A DNA stretch of 64,000 nucleotides, taken from the NCBI RefSeq assembly GCF_003335505.1, contig NZ_QPEX01000010.1:1426001-1490000 (forward strand), written 5' to 3'. Shown here one piece after another: positions 56,381 to 64,000 of the stretch. Position 1 is the first letter of the stretch. Each line of letters begins with the position of its first letter. The translations under genes and the position numbers were made by a program. The notes under the pieces are model-generated. The model was not told where the DNA came from, searched no databases, and was given only the letters and a program-made list of their open reading frames with translations. The stretch comes from Bremerella cremea (GTDB lineage: Bacteria > Planctomycetota > Planctomycetia > Pirellulales > Pirellulaceae).

Positions 56381-56613
56381 TGCCTGGTTCCCCCCAAAAC
56401 AAACCCGAAACCCCGCTCCCATTTTCGGAGCGGGAGATTCTCCAGCGGAAGCTGGCAGTCTATCGCTATCCAAATCTGATCACGCCTGAAATGTGGCAAG
56501 CCTATCAAGCCGCGTTGGCGCGGCAGGAGACTTCAAACGATGACTCGCAAAATCTTCCACTTACTAACTTTCCTGATTTTAGGCGTGTGCTTGATCATCC
56601 TCACGATTTCTAG
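56380..56613 (+). CDS. small soluble protein
   Basis: A 77-residue protein whose ATG overlaps the preceding TGA (TGATG). It has a helical core EREILQRKLAVYRYPNLITP, then MWQAYQAALARQ. Its last 74 bases overlap the start of the next gene in another frame. Unknown function. Confidence 0.5.
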   Translation: MPGSPQNKPETPLPFSEREILQRKLAVYRYPNLITPEMWQAYQAALARQETSNDDSQNLPLTNFPDFRRVLDHPHDF

Positions 56614-56872
56614 CATGGCAATTGCTTGGCACGGCCTCATATTACCGGCCGGTCATCCGCTTCGAGGCGACTGCTTCCTGTTGATGACGATCTTCATGTT
56701 TTTCGTTGGTTTCGGTTTCTTCTTTATCGCCGATGCTGGTAGTGGTCGAGCCTATCGCCGTCACGTTCATGAAGAAGCCAAGCGAATCATCTACCAACTG
56801 TACATTCAGTCTTATCAAGACCGGCAAAACGCCTCCACCAATAAAAGGTTCCCACCAGAAAGCTCGACATAG
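56540..56872 (+). CDS. small two-span membrane protein
   Basis: A 110-residue protein with two strong membrane spans (about 6-33 and 47-68) and a basic, helical C-terminal tail (AYRRHVHEEAKRII). The start lies inside the preceding small gene, in a different frame. GGAG lies about 11 bases before the ATG. The clear hydrophobic pattern supports it as real. It may be an inner-membrane accessory of the mobilisation module. Confidence 0.6.
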   Translation: MTRKIFHLLTFLILGVCLIILTISSMAIAWHGLILPAGHPLRGDCFLLMTIFMFFVGFGFFFIADAGSGRAYRRHVHEEAKRIIYQLYIQSYQDRQNASTNKRFPPESST

Positions 56873-56978
56873 ACGCGTAACACAAGTCGGAGCGAAGCTC
56901 CGTGTGCCTGTTTCGAGCTTTTGTTTCAAACTGGGATACGGACTGTCATCGAACTGTCACAATTCCGGACTATTGTCA
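56859..56978. other. candidate transfer origin or operator upstream of relaxase
   Basis: AAAGCTCGA (56859-56867) pairs with TCGAGCTTT (56913-56921); inside are CACA/TGTG and CGGAGC-GAA-GCTCCG (56888-56902), giving a nested structure. Beyond it, ACTGTCA occurs at 56942 and 56953 (11 bases, one helical turn apart) and ATTGTCA at 56972. Inverted and direct repeats next to a MobF gene are typical of oriT or of relaxosome binding sites. The T-rich right flank also allows a terminator. Confidence 0.45.
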
Positions 56979-59686
56979 TGCCCATGCGGGTGACTCATTC
57001 CAAGAGTAGTGCGGACGCCAAGGCTTACTATGCGTTCAGCGACTACTATGACTCCGGTCCGAACCAGCTCAAAGGGGCCTGGTTCGGCAAAGGAGCCGCA
57101 TTACTTGGACTCTCCGGCGAGGTCGACAAGAATCATTTCGATCGCCTCGTCGACAATCAGCATCCGTTTGAAGATTCTCGCCTCACGCAAAGGCAGCGTG
57201 CCGACCGTCGGGTCGGCACCGATATTACCCTCTCTGCCCCGAAATCGGTTTCGCTGCTGTGGGGTGTTACTCAGGACGATCGAATCTTGGAGGCAGTGCA
57301 GAAGGCGGCCCATGAGACGTTTTCCGATCTGGAGAAAGATGCTCTCACACGCGTGAATCACTCCCGCGGTGTTCTGACGTGGGAAAAGACTGGCAATATT
57401 GTCGGAGCCTCCTGGCTCCATACAACGGCCCGGCCTGTGGATGGCCATCCAGACTGCCAGCTCCACGTGCATGGCTTCGTCCTTAATGCCACGCATACCG
57501 GAAAACGCTGGACGGCCATTGACCTCTCAGCCGTCGTCCGTGACTCGGGCTACTACGAGGCGATCTTCCAATCTCGACTCGCGGAAAAAATGCTCGAGCT
57601 GGGATATCCGGTCGAGCGAAGTGAACGGGACTTCGAAGTTGCGGGAGTCGGTCGCGAAACGATTGAAAAGTTTTCGCGTCGGACCGGTCTCATCGAAAAG
57701 ATGGCCGAAGAACATGGGATCACTTCCCCGGAAAGCAAAGGGCAACTCGGTGCCAAGACCCGGGAAAAGAAAAATCAACTGGTTCCACCGGATGAGCTTC
57801 CAAGCGTTTGGCGAAGTCGATTGAATGAGGAAGAAGCCGATCACTTTGATCGCCTGTCGCGAGGTGAGGCCATCTCGGATCAACCCGAGATGAGTGCCGC
57901 AGCGGCGGTGGACTTTGCGAAAGGACATGTCTTTGAGCGAGCTTCGGTCGTCCGCGAACGGGAACTACTGAGGCAAGCCATGCTCCATGGAATCGGCCAG
58001 GTCTCCGTTGAGCAGGTTCACAACGAGGTGGTAAGGCGAGAATGGATTCGGGAGGGCCAGGACGAGCAAGCTCTCATTTCAACGCGAGAGGTATTGACCG
58101 AGGAACAAGCCCTCCTCACTTTTGCTCGCTCGGGACGCGGTAAGCTGGCCCCACTCGCTCCGCAGCATGCGATTGCTCGGGATTGGTTAAGTGACGAACA
58201 GCAAACCGCTGTTCACGGAATCTTGAATTCGCATGACCGACTGATGATCGTCTCTGGTAAGGCGGGGGTTGGCAAGACTTCCCTCATGAAGGAGACCATT
58301 GAGGCGATCGAGAACACGGGCCGAAACGTGACCGTTCTCGCTCCGACCGCTGAAGCGGCTCATGGCGTCTTGCGAGAGAAGGAAGGATTCGACGCGGAGA
58401 CTCTGGCATCCTTCCTCATGAATGAAAAGGCCCAGGCGTCGGCGGCTGGAGGTGTTGTTTGGGTTGATGAAGCCGGGCTTTTGGGAACTTCGGACATGGC
58501 CAAGTTGGCGACCATCGGTCAGAGGATTGACGCCCGCATTGTGCTCAGCGGAGATGAGCGGCAGCATAAGGCTGTCTCGCGAGGCACGCCGCTCAAGCTA
58601 TTGGAAAGCGAAGCGGGCATCCAACCGTTTACAATCCATAGAATTCGTCGTCAGGAAGGTGATTACCGGGAGGCGGTCACTCTCCTTAGTCAAGGCAAGG
58701 TCGTTGAAGGTTTTGAGAAGCTGGACGATCTCGGTTTCATTAAAGAGATCGCCGATGACGATCTGCGAAACCGACAACTGGCCCAGGACTATGCCGATAG
58801 TCTGTCGCCAGACAAGTCGAGCTTGGTGATCGCTCCTTCCCATGTAGAGCGAGAACAGGTGACAGCCGCCATTCGCCAGGAACTCAAGGCTCGAGGGACG
58901 ATTCATGGTCCTGAACATGAGATGACGGTACTTCAATCGAAACGGCTAACCGAAGCTCAGCGAAGCGACTCGCTTTCCTTTGCCCCGGGGGATGTCGTGG
59001 AGTTCGTTACCAAAGGTAAAGGGGGCTACAAGGCCGGGGATCGCTTACGTGTGGCCGAAGTTCACGACGGTCGGGTCTGGGCGGAGGGACAAAGTGGAAA
59101 AGTTGCGGTTCCGATTGAGTCTCCCAAGTCGTTTGATGTGTATCGGGAACGTGTGGAACACTTTGCGGCCGGGGATCGGGTTCGTGTGACTAAGAACCGT
59201 CGACCCTCGAAAGATTCCAGCGAGAAGCGGCTCAATAATGGTTCGCTGTTTGAACTGACCGGTTTTACGAAGTCGGGGGACTTGAAGCTCAGCAATGGTC
59301 AGACCATTCCCGCTTCGTGGGGGCATATCGAGCATGGCGTGACCGTGACGTCCTATGCCAGCCAAGGGAAAACGGTCCATCGGGTGTTCCTGGCTCAGAG
59401 CAGTCTCTCCCTACCCGCCAGTTCAGCCGAACAGGCCTATGTGAGTGCTTCGAGGGGACGGGGCCAGCTAACGGTCTATACCGACGACAAGCAGACGCTG
59501 CGGTCTGCGATTGGGCGGGAACGGATCGTGAAGAATGCGAGTGAACTTCGGCCTACAATCGTGACTCAAAATCGTTGGTCGGAGCGGGCAACTTCGATTC
59601 GACGCTTCGCCGAGAATTTCGCTCACCAACAGACGGAAAAATTGCGACAGTGGCTGGCCCATGAGCACGTAGAAATGGCGAGGTAA
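56978..59686 (+). CDS. MobF-family relaxase-helicase (TrwC/TraI-like)
   Basis: A 902-residue protein. The N-terminal relaxase domain (about 1-300) has the tyrosines Tyr17-Tyr18 and Tyr23-Tyr24, and the three-His metal site with His157, His163 and His165 in DGHPDCQLHVHGFV. The C-terminal half is a RecD-type helicase with Walker A SGKAGVGKTS (426-435), Walker B VWVDEAG (494-500), SYASQGKTVHRV and YVSASRGRGQLTVYT. It would nick oriT, stay linked to the 5' end and unwind the strand for transfer. ATGs at 56978 and 56984 are both possible; the first was taken. It is shorter than F TraI and similar in size to TrwC. Confidence 0.93.
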   Translation: MPMRVTHSKSSADAKAYYAFSDYYDSGPNQLKGAWFGKGAALLGLSGEVDKNHFDRLVDNQHPFEDSRLTQRQRADRRVGTDITLSAPKSVSLLWGVTQDDRILEAVQKAAHETFSDLEKDALTRVNHSRGVLTWEKTGNIVGASWLHTTARPVDGHPDCQLHVHGFVLNATHTGKRWTAIDLSAVVRDSGYYEAIFQSRLAEKMLELGYPVERSERDFEVAGVGRETIEKFSRRTGLIEKMAEEHGITSPESKGQLGAKTREKKNQLVPPDELPSVWRSRLNEEEADHFDRLSRGEAISDQPEMSAAAAVDFAKGHVFERASVVRERELLRQAMLHGIGQVSVEQVHNEVVRREWIREGQDEQALISTREVLTEEQALLTFARSGRGKLAPLAPQHAIARDWLSDEQQTAVHGILNSHDRLMIVSGKAGVGKTSLMKETIEAIENTGRNVTVLAPTAEAAHGVLREKEGFDAETLASFLMNEKAQASAAGGVVWVDEAGLLGTSDMAKLATIGQRIDARIVLSGDERQHKAVSRGTPLKLLESEAGIQPFTIHRIRRQEGDYREAVTLLSQGKVVEGFEKLDDLGFIKEIADDDLRNRQLAQDYADSLSPDKSSLVIAPSHVEREQVTAAIRQELKARGTIHGPEHEMTVLQSKRLTEAQRSDSLSFAPGDVVEFVTKGKGGYKAGDRLRVAEVHDGRVWAEGQSGKVAVPIESPKSFDVYRERVEHFAAGDRVRVTKNRRPSKDSSEKRLNNGSLFELTGFTKSGDLKLSNGQTIPASWGHIEHGVTVTSYASQGKTVHRVFLAQSSLSLPASSAEQAYVSASRGRGQLTVYTDDKQTLRSAIGRERIVKNASELRPTIVTQNRWSERATSIRRFAENFAHQQTEKLRQWLAHEHVEMAR

Positions 59687-59688
59687 TT

Positions 59689-60123
59689 ATGGCGAATCAT
59701 GAATCATCCGGGGTGTTGGACCGCTTGGGGCTAAGGCCCGAGGCTTCTGAGCAGGAGATCGAGAACTATCAGGACGATGCTCCCTACCAAGCCTTTGGTC
59801 TACATCGGCAACCGTGGGGCGGTCCTCCCCTATTGAACTTCGTGCTCAAGACAGGGCAGCAGCGGGGGCTGCCTTATAGCCAGATTGTTGATTCGAGCTT
59901 GGAGCCCGGAGACGTCATCCGCTTGGAATTTTATGGCAAGCGGGTCACCGTTCACGGTCGGAGGCTGGGTGAGGCCTATGCTAAGCTACTGAGTTTTCGG
60001 GTGGTTTATTTTGCGGAAGCGGATCACGCCACGACCCGGCTGGTGCCGGAGAATGAGCCGGTGATTACCGAGATTCGGATTGAGGATAATGCTCCTGGTC
60101 TGCTCTCGGCGGAGCCAGGCTAA
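59689..60123 (+). CDS. hypothetical protein coupled to relaxase
   Basis: A 144-residue protein whose ATG lies two bases after the relaxase stop, with GAGG in the overlap, so translation is coupled. It has an acidic N-terminus, a beta-rich middle (GDVIRLEFYGKRVTVHGRRL) and YFAEADHATTRLV near the end. No family recognised. The position suggests a helper of the relaxase or a regulator. Confidence 0.65.
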   Translation: MANHESSGVLDRLGLRPEASEQEIENYQDDAPYQAFGLHRQPWGGPPLLNFVLKTGQQRGLPYSQIVDSSLEPGDVIRLEFYGKRVTVHGRRLGEAYAKLLSFRVVYFAEADHATTRLVPENEPVITEIRIEDNAPGLLSAEPG

Positions 60124-60198
60124 GCCTGGTTTCGATTGACTTTTTGGGGAAAGCGTGACATTCTCAAGATAGGAAGAAATCGATTGGAAAGGTCCGAT

Positions 60199-60450
60199 AT
60201 GACGCTTGATGTCCCTAGTGAATATGAAGCCGTGATTCAGCAGGCGGTGGCCAATGGGGCCTTTGGGAGCCCGGAAGAGGCCTTGCGGCATGCTTTGAAG
60301 CTGTTGGCGATCGAGCAGTCGGAATCGCAGCGGGCCAAGCCCAAGTCGGCTCCTGAGCATGAGCAGTGGGGCAAACAGTTTCGGGCCTGGGCGGATGGCC
60401 ATCAGCCGGTGGGGCATTTTGTCGATGACAGCCGCGAGAGCATCTACTAG
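60199..60450 (+). CDS. antitoxin-like protein (ribbon-helix-helix)
   Basis: An 83-residue protein. MTLDVPSEYEAVIQQAVANG followed by SPEEALRHALKLL matches a ribbon-helix-helix antitoxin pattern (ParD/CopG-like), with a flexible C-terminus that would wrap the toxin. AAGG precedes the ATG at 60199. The VapC-like toxin gene follows 13 bases downstream. It probably neutralises the toxin and represses the pair. Confidence 0.75.
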   Translation: MTLDVPSEYEAVIQQAVANGAFGSPEEALRHALKLLAIEQSESQRAKPKSAPEHEQWGKQFRAWADGHQPVGHFVDDSRESIY

Positions 60451-60463
60451 TGGATAAACTCGC

Positions 60464-60931
60464 GTGAAGATCTTAGTCGATACGAGCATTCTGGTTCGCT
60501 CTTCGCAGGTCGACTCTCCCGTTTTTTCTTTGGTGCGGGACTCGGTGGCTAGACTGCCTCGATTGGGATTTGAGGGATGTCTCGTCCCGCAAGTCTTCTA
60601 TGAATACTGGGTCGTGGCGACGCGGCCAGCGGCTCAGAATGGGCTGGGTTTGGACGCCGAGCAGGCGACCTTTGAAATGGCTCAGCTAGCCAGTCTATTT
60701 CAGCTCCTGAAGGATGAGCGGGCCATCTTTGAGAAGTGGCAGGAGCTAGTTACCCAGTATCAAGTGATTGGGAAGCAGGCCCATGATACTCGGTTAGTAG
60801 CGGGCATGCTGCGGCATGGGATTTCTCATGTGCTGACGCTCAATCCTAAGGATTTTCAGCGGTATGCCGAGATCACCATCGTGACGCCGCAGAAAGTGTT
60901 GGAAGTGACAGACGATATCGTAGCGAACTAG
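60464..60931 (+). CDS. PIN-domain ribonuclease toxin (VapC-like)
   Basis: A 155-residue PIN domain. Metal-binding acids are Asp6 (LVDTSIL), Glu47 (FYEYWV), Asp108 (HDTRLVA) and probably Asp130 (LNPKDF). PIN toxins cleave specific RNAs such as tRNA. It starts at GTG. Paired with the upstream antitoxin, it would act as an addiction module holding the element in the chromosome. Confidence 0.85.
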   Translation: MKILVDTSILVRSSQVDSPVFSLVRDSVARLPRLGFEGCLVPQVFYEYWVVATRPAAQNGLGLDAEQATFEMAQLASLFQLLKDERAIFEKWQELVTQYQVIGKQAHDTRLVAGMLRHGISHVLTLNPKDFQRYAEITIVTPQKVLEVTDDIVAN

Positions 60932-61130
60932 ATGACATTATTGCTTGCTTTGAGGATCACGGCGGTGTCTTGCTAGCAACTCCCGAAACGCTGACTGCTA
61001 CAATTGCCTCCTAACTCACCGCACTCCAACGTGGCATCGTGAACAACGAAAACGTCGGATTTGCTGGCTTTCGCGAAGTAAAGCTTCCGATAGGGCTATT
61101 ATGATCGCAACGCCATTGTGGGGGGGCAAA

Positions 61131-62158
61131 ATGCTCAGGTTCAGCTTACTTCTTCTTGTTCTCACGACATTGAGCGGCTGCCTTCACGTGCCGCTCCAGA
61201 AAAATTTTCTGGATCAGTCGACCACCGTTTCAGAGATAGAGCACCAGCAAGTCATCGACAACCTTGCTAAGTTTTCGGTCAATCCGGCCGCATTGCCACA
61301 CTTTTCGATCCCTGATACCGGGACTACACAAATGGCTGCGCAAGCCAGCGGGGGTATGACCTTCAGTTACACTCGAGCCCTGTTTAACGGTTGGGGATTT
61401 AATTTAGGGGGAAACACGACTGAGCAGGAGAACTGGGTAATAAAACCTGTCAATGATCCTGGCCGATTGCAGCGAATGCGATGCGCTTACCAACTTGCCG
61501 TTGGTGCGAGAGGAGAAGTGGATTACGACTCGGACTGCGTTGCGTGTATCGATCAACTTGCGTTGCGTGTATCGATCAACTTAAGAAAGTTGGTCTGATT
61601 AAGGTGCCTCCGCCGGAGCCAATGGATGCGATTGCGGCAGTTCCCCAAAGCGGGGAACCTTCGCCAGCGACCAGCGACAGCGAACAATCACGGGAACAGA
61701 AAGAGGCGGAGTTGCTCCTTCAATCGCTGAATTGCAATTTTCCGAGGGGATGGTTTTATAGCGGCCGCAAGTGTGACGTCCCGAAATGTGCCTGTTACGT
61801 AGGTCGCTACTGCGACACATACGTGTGGGTCATGCCCGAAAACCTGGATGATTTCACGCGGTTTACTTTGACCATCCTAACCCTGGCCACGACTGATCCT
61901 GCGGGGCCGAATGCGGTCGTTGAACGGACTCTCGATGCTGCTGGCCAAACGACGGGTTACAAGGTCACAACCAAAGAAACTGTTCATTTTCGGAAGCTAG
62001 AGGCGGATTCAAAATCGTCAGGACAATCGTTCATGAAAATGTTCGGCGGAGTCACTCCCCAAGAAGGTGTCGAATTCTTGGGGGGACCTATCACGGAGCC
62101 GATTCGCACGGCACCATCTGACGAATCTACGTTACAAGGGCTGATCCAGCTAAAATGA
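61131..62158 (+). pseudogene. lipoprotein gene broken by a 23-bp tandem duplication
   Basis: The upstream part begins MLRFSLLLLVLTTLSGC, a lipoprotein signal with Cys17, and has ENWVIKPVNDPGRLQRMRCA. It reaches SDCVACIDQL and then runs out of frame after the duplication, ending at 61598. The downstream part, in another frame, resumes at CVACIDQLKKVGLIKVPPPEP and continues with KCDVPKCACYVGRYCDTYVW and DDFTRFTLTILTL to 62158. Removing one 23-bp copy gives a continuous protein of about 335 residues. I recall similar planctomycete exported proteins of unknown function. ATG at 61131 has GGGGGG upstream; 61101 is also possible. Confidence 0.85.
61536..61581 (+). repeat. 23-bp perfect tandem duplication
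   Basis: Two adjacent identical copies (61536-61558 and 61559-61581), each starting TGCGTTGCGTG and ending TCGATCAACT. 23 is not a multiple of three, so the duplication shifts the reading frame of the lipoprotein gene. Perfect identity implies a recent event. Confidence 0.95.
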
Positions 62159-62435
62159 GCCTTGGAATTGTGGCCGATTGCTAAGTGGGCTTTCGGGCAG
62201 TCGGGGCAACGCTGTCCCCTAGCCATCCGAGGCGGCTGATCGTGAACTATTGTAAGTCCCGGCATTAAACGTCCTTTCCGAGGAGAAGATTCCGCAGTCC
62301 GTCGTTCTTTAGAGGACGCCGTTCAAAACGTAGTAGATCGAATTACAATGGCACGGAATCAGCCGCTATTCCATGAAACTCGCGAATAACGATGGCGTTG
62401 CGAACACTTGGTTTTATAGATGAATTCGCGGGCCC

Positions 62436-62468
62436 AAAAATATGGGATTTCTCTTCCCATATTTTTTT
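62436..62468. terminator. bidirectional terminator
   Basis: AAAAATATGGG and CCCATATTTTT form an 11-bp stem around a 9-base loop, with T7 on the plus side and T5 on the minus side. On the minus strand it lies just past the small membrane gene. Confidence 0.75.
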
Positions 62469-62502
62469 GCCTACTCACGTCGCCGGGGAAGAATTTACTT
62501 GC

Positions 62503-62682
62503 TTACCCTCTTCGGCGGCGGATAAAAATGACAAATTCAAGCAAGGCTGCGAGGGCAAGAATACAGTAAGGAAATGTGTGAGGTTCGTTATGCTGACCGC
62601 AATTCACGGCAAGCCATGAATACCCAATCAGACAAGACGCTCCCGCAATACCTTGTAAAACCAGGAGGAATTGGTAAGACAT
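62503..62682 (-). CDS. small two-span membrane protein
   Basis: A 59-residue protein, MSYQFLLVLQGIAGASCLIG to start, with spans at about 4-24 and 36-54, and a basic RRRRG end that would stay in the cytoplasm. The terminator 35 bases downstream supports it as a real gene. No family recognised. Confidence 0.5.
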   Translation of the reverse strand: MSYQFLLVLQGIAGASCLIGYSWLAVNCGQHNEPHTFPYCILALAALLEFVIFIRRRRG

Positions 62683-62935
62683 AACGCTAAGCCTTAAAAA
62701 AAGAGGGGGAACTTTAGGACGCCCGTTTACGTCCCTCACTTTCTAAGGCCACTTACCTGCACGTCATTTTGGTTAAGCTTCCATATTTTCCGAAAACATT
62801 TTACGGATCGCCTGTGGTAGGCGGGTTCACGGAACACGCATGGGAAAGACTAAGAATCATCGATTGACACGGCAGAAGAGGACTGGTAGGAACACGTCAA
62901 GTCAACAATCGCAAGTGACCAAGGAAGGGACCGCG

Positions 62936-63199
62936 ATGAATCACGACGACTTACCAGATTCTCAGAGCGGAGAGCAAGTATTCCAGCGGATGCTGCAAGA
63001 TACTGGCCAACAAGAACTCGCTGGCGATCGGATGCGGCCTGATCTGGCACTGATTGAATCTCAGCTCAAAGGGGAGCTTTCCAACGAAGAAGAGGAAAAA
63101 CTCCACAAGCTTTACATCTCTTCCCCAGTTTGGCGTTCGGCGCTCGCAATCGTTGAGAAGCGACTCGGACTGCCCCAAGATCGCGGCGTATCCCGCTAA
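62936..63199 (+). CDS. small acidic protein
   Basis: An 87-residue protein. GGAAGGGA precedes the ATG at 62936. The sequence is helical and acidic (ESQLKGELSNEEEEKLHKLY), then SSPVWRSALAIVEKRLGL. Its last 4 bases overlap the end of the convergent sigma-like gene. Function unknown. Confidence 0.58.
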   Translation: MNHDDLPDSQSGEQVFQRMLQDTGQQELAGDRMRPDLALIESQLKGELSNEEEEKLHKLYISSPVWRSALAIVEKRLGLPQDRGVSR

Positions 63200-63720
63200 T
63201 CTGAGAAGTATCCATTTTCTTCGAGGAACTTCAGCACGAGCGAGATGCCCTCGGCAAGTAGATCGTAGAACTTCGACTGTGACAGCCCATACTTTTGCAT
63301 CAACGCTTGACGGATGCCCACTGATTGATCTGAGAGCGGATTGTGGTAGTACTCGTGCGTCAGTTTGGTTGCCATAGACTGCGAGAAAGCTTCTTTTAAG
63401 ATCTCATCGGGGATCTCGCGAGCGATAGAGTGGCGATCCGCAACTGGATGTGCAATAGGTTGACTTTGACTTGATCGAAGATCCCTCCTGCGGTGATTAT
63501 TAACGAAGTTTTGCAGTTCTGACCAAGTAAAACGGTCCTGCCCCGACTCAAATGCGTCAAGCCAAGCGTTAGCAACCGCGTCTTCCCACATGCCATCTAC
63601 AAATTCCCGCCGCATCGACCCTGCTACTTGCTCAATGGCATCGAGCAACAAAAGCAATGACTGATCGCTTCCCGTTCCGTCGGTTTCCCAGGCGACACTT
63701 GTCCACTCTCTTTTTTGCAT
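63196..63720 (-). CDS. sigma-factor-like protein
   Basis: A 174-residue protein. WEDAVANAWLDAFESGQDRF, with SELQNFVNNHRRRDL, is reminiscent of sigma region 2, and IRQALMQKYGLSQSKFYDLL resembles a helix-turn-helix region 4. Motifs are weaker than in the sigma factor at 50639, so this could instead be another small DNA-binding protein. It converges with the 87-residue gene. Confidence 0.5.
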   Translation of the reverse strand: MQKREWTSVAWETDGTGSDQSLLLLLDAIEQVAGSMRREFVDGMWEDAVANAWLDAFESGQDRFTWSELQNFVNNHRRRDLRSSQSQPIAHPVADRHSIAREIPDEILKEAFSQSMATKLTHEYYHNPLSDQSVGIRQALMQKYGLSQSKFYDLLAEGISLVLKFLEENGYFSD

Positions 63721-64000
63721 GGCAAGCTTTCAAAGGCAGGGGCGTTTGGCAGAAAAGACCCAGCTAATACCGGGCGAGGGGGAGAGGCGGGTTGCTTCCA
63801 TGCTTGCCGAGGAGCATCCTTGCCTTAATAGAGTAGTAGTTAATAGCAGGTTTTGTCTATAGAAATTTTGAGATGGCGATCGCGTATGGCATGCATGTTT
63901 TACTGCTTCTTAATTCTATATGGAACGGGATTCGCAAACTTATGCCCCTAAGCTTTGCAAATATCCCAGTTTGACTCTTGTTCAGAGCCATAAACCTGCC
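63721..64000. other. AT-rich sequence at window end
   Basis: 280 bases with no gene recognised. It is AT-rich in its second half (about 63830 onward). No tRNA fragment matching tRNA-Ala(CGC) was seen, so the right end of the element is not here. Confidence 0.4.

Noticed and set aside
62392..62619. 75-codon plus-strand open frame
   Set aside because: A terminator with T7 lies inside it, and the opposite-strand membrane gene explains part of the region better.
47119..64000. Complete conjugative element or prophage
   Set aside because: No mating-pore ATPase, pilin, capsid, terminase or integrase gene is present in the window.

Overview
The window looks like chromosomal DNA of a planctomycete, most likely of the Pirellulaceae (Blastopirellula/Bremerella/Rhodopirellula type). 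This is inference from gene content: several secreted or membrane proteins of planctomycete-type hypothetical families, a sulfatase next to carbohydrate esterases and a xylanase, few strong Shine-Dalgarno sites, frequent GTG/TTG starts, and tRNA genes without an encoded CCA. No rRNA operon, CRISPR array or complete insertion sequence was seen.

Positions 1-47,000 read as ordinary chromosome. In order: a nucleotidyltransferase-like fragment, a HAD phosphatase and tRNA-Leu(TAG); an AT-rich stretch with a small DNA-binding-like gene bracketed by two 103-bp repeats with inverted ends; two envelope proteins; a three-part LplT-PlsC-acyl-ACP ligase fusion; a single-domain response regulator; small envelope proteins; a STAS/anti-sigma kinase pair; tRNA-Asn(GTT). 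A polysaccharide cluster follows (GH10 xylanase-esterase fusion, feruloyl-esterase/acetylesterase fusion, SGNH-like protein, sulfatase). After it come two divergent phosphohexomutases, serS with an M20 dipeptidase, clpS, mtaB, a CheV-like protein, a nucleotide-pool sanitiser, an M20 amidohydrolase with two small membrane proteins, a complete oppABCDF operon, an ArsR regulator, a thioredoxin lipoprotein, a SpoU-type methyltransferase, a short-chain dehydrogenase and a solute-binding lipoprotein.

From tRNA-Ala(CGC) at 47,046 onward the window changes character. Right after the tRNA 3' end lie short direct and inverted repeats of the kind found at attachment sites. Then come an unrecognised three-gene minus-strand operon, a sigma factor, two envelope proteins, a ParB-like protein, a VirD4/TraD-type ATPase without a membrane anchor, a separate multi-span membrane protein, small overlapping genes, a MobF (TrwC/TraI-like) relaxase-helicase, a VapBC-like pair, a lipoprotein gene broken by a 23-bp tandem duplication, and a second sigma-like gene. 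I read this as one end of an integrated mobilisable element. No integrase, right-hand att copy or mating-pore genes (VirB4, VirB6, VirB8-10) occur in the window.

The best candidates for something undescribed are the three-gene operon (47,684-50,472), the compact mobilisation module with a split coupling protein, and the 103-bp repeats. No database search was possible; family names rest on motifs read from the translations.
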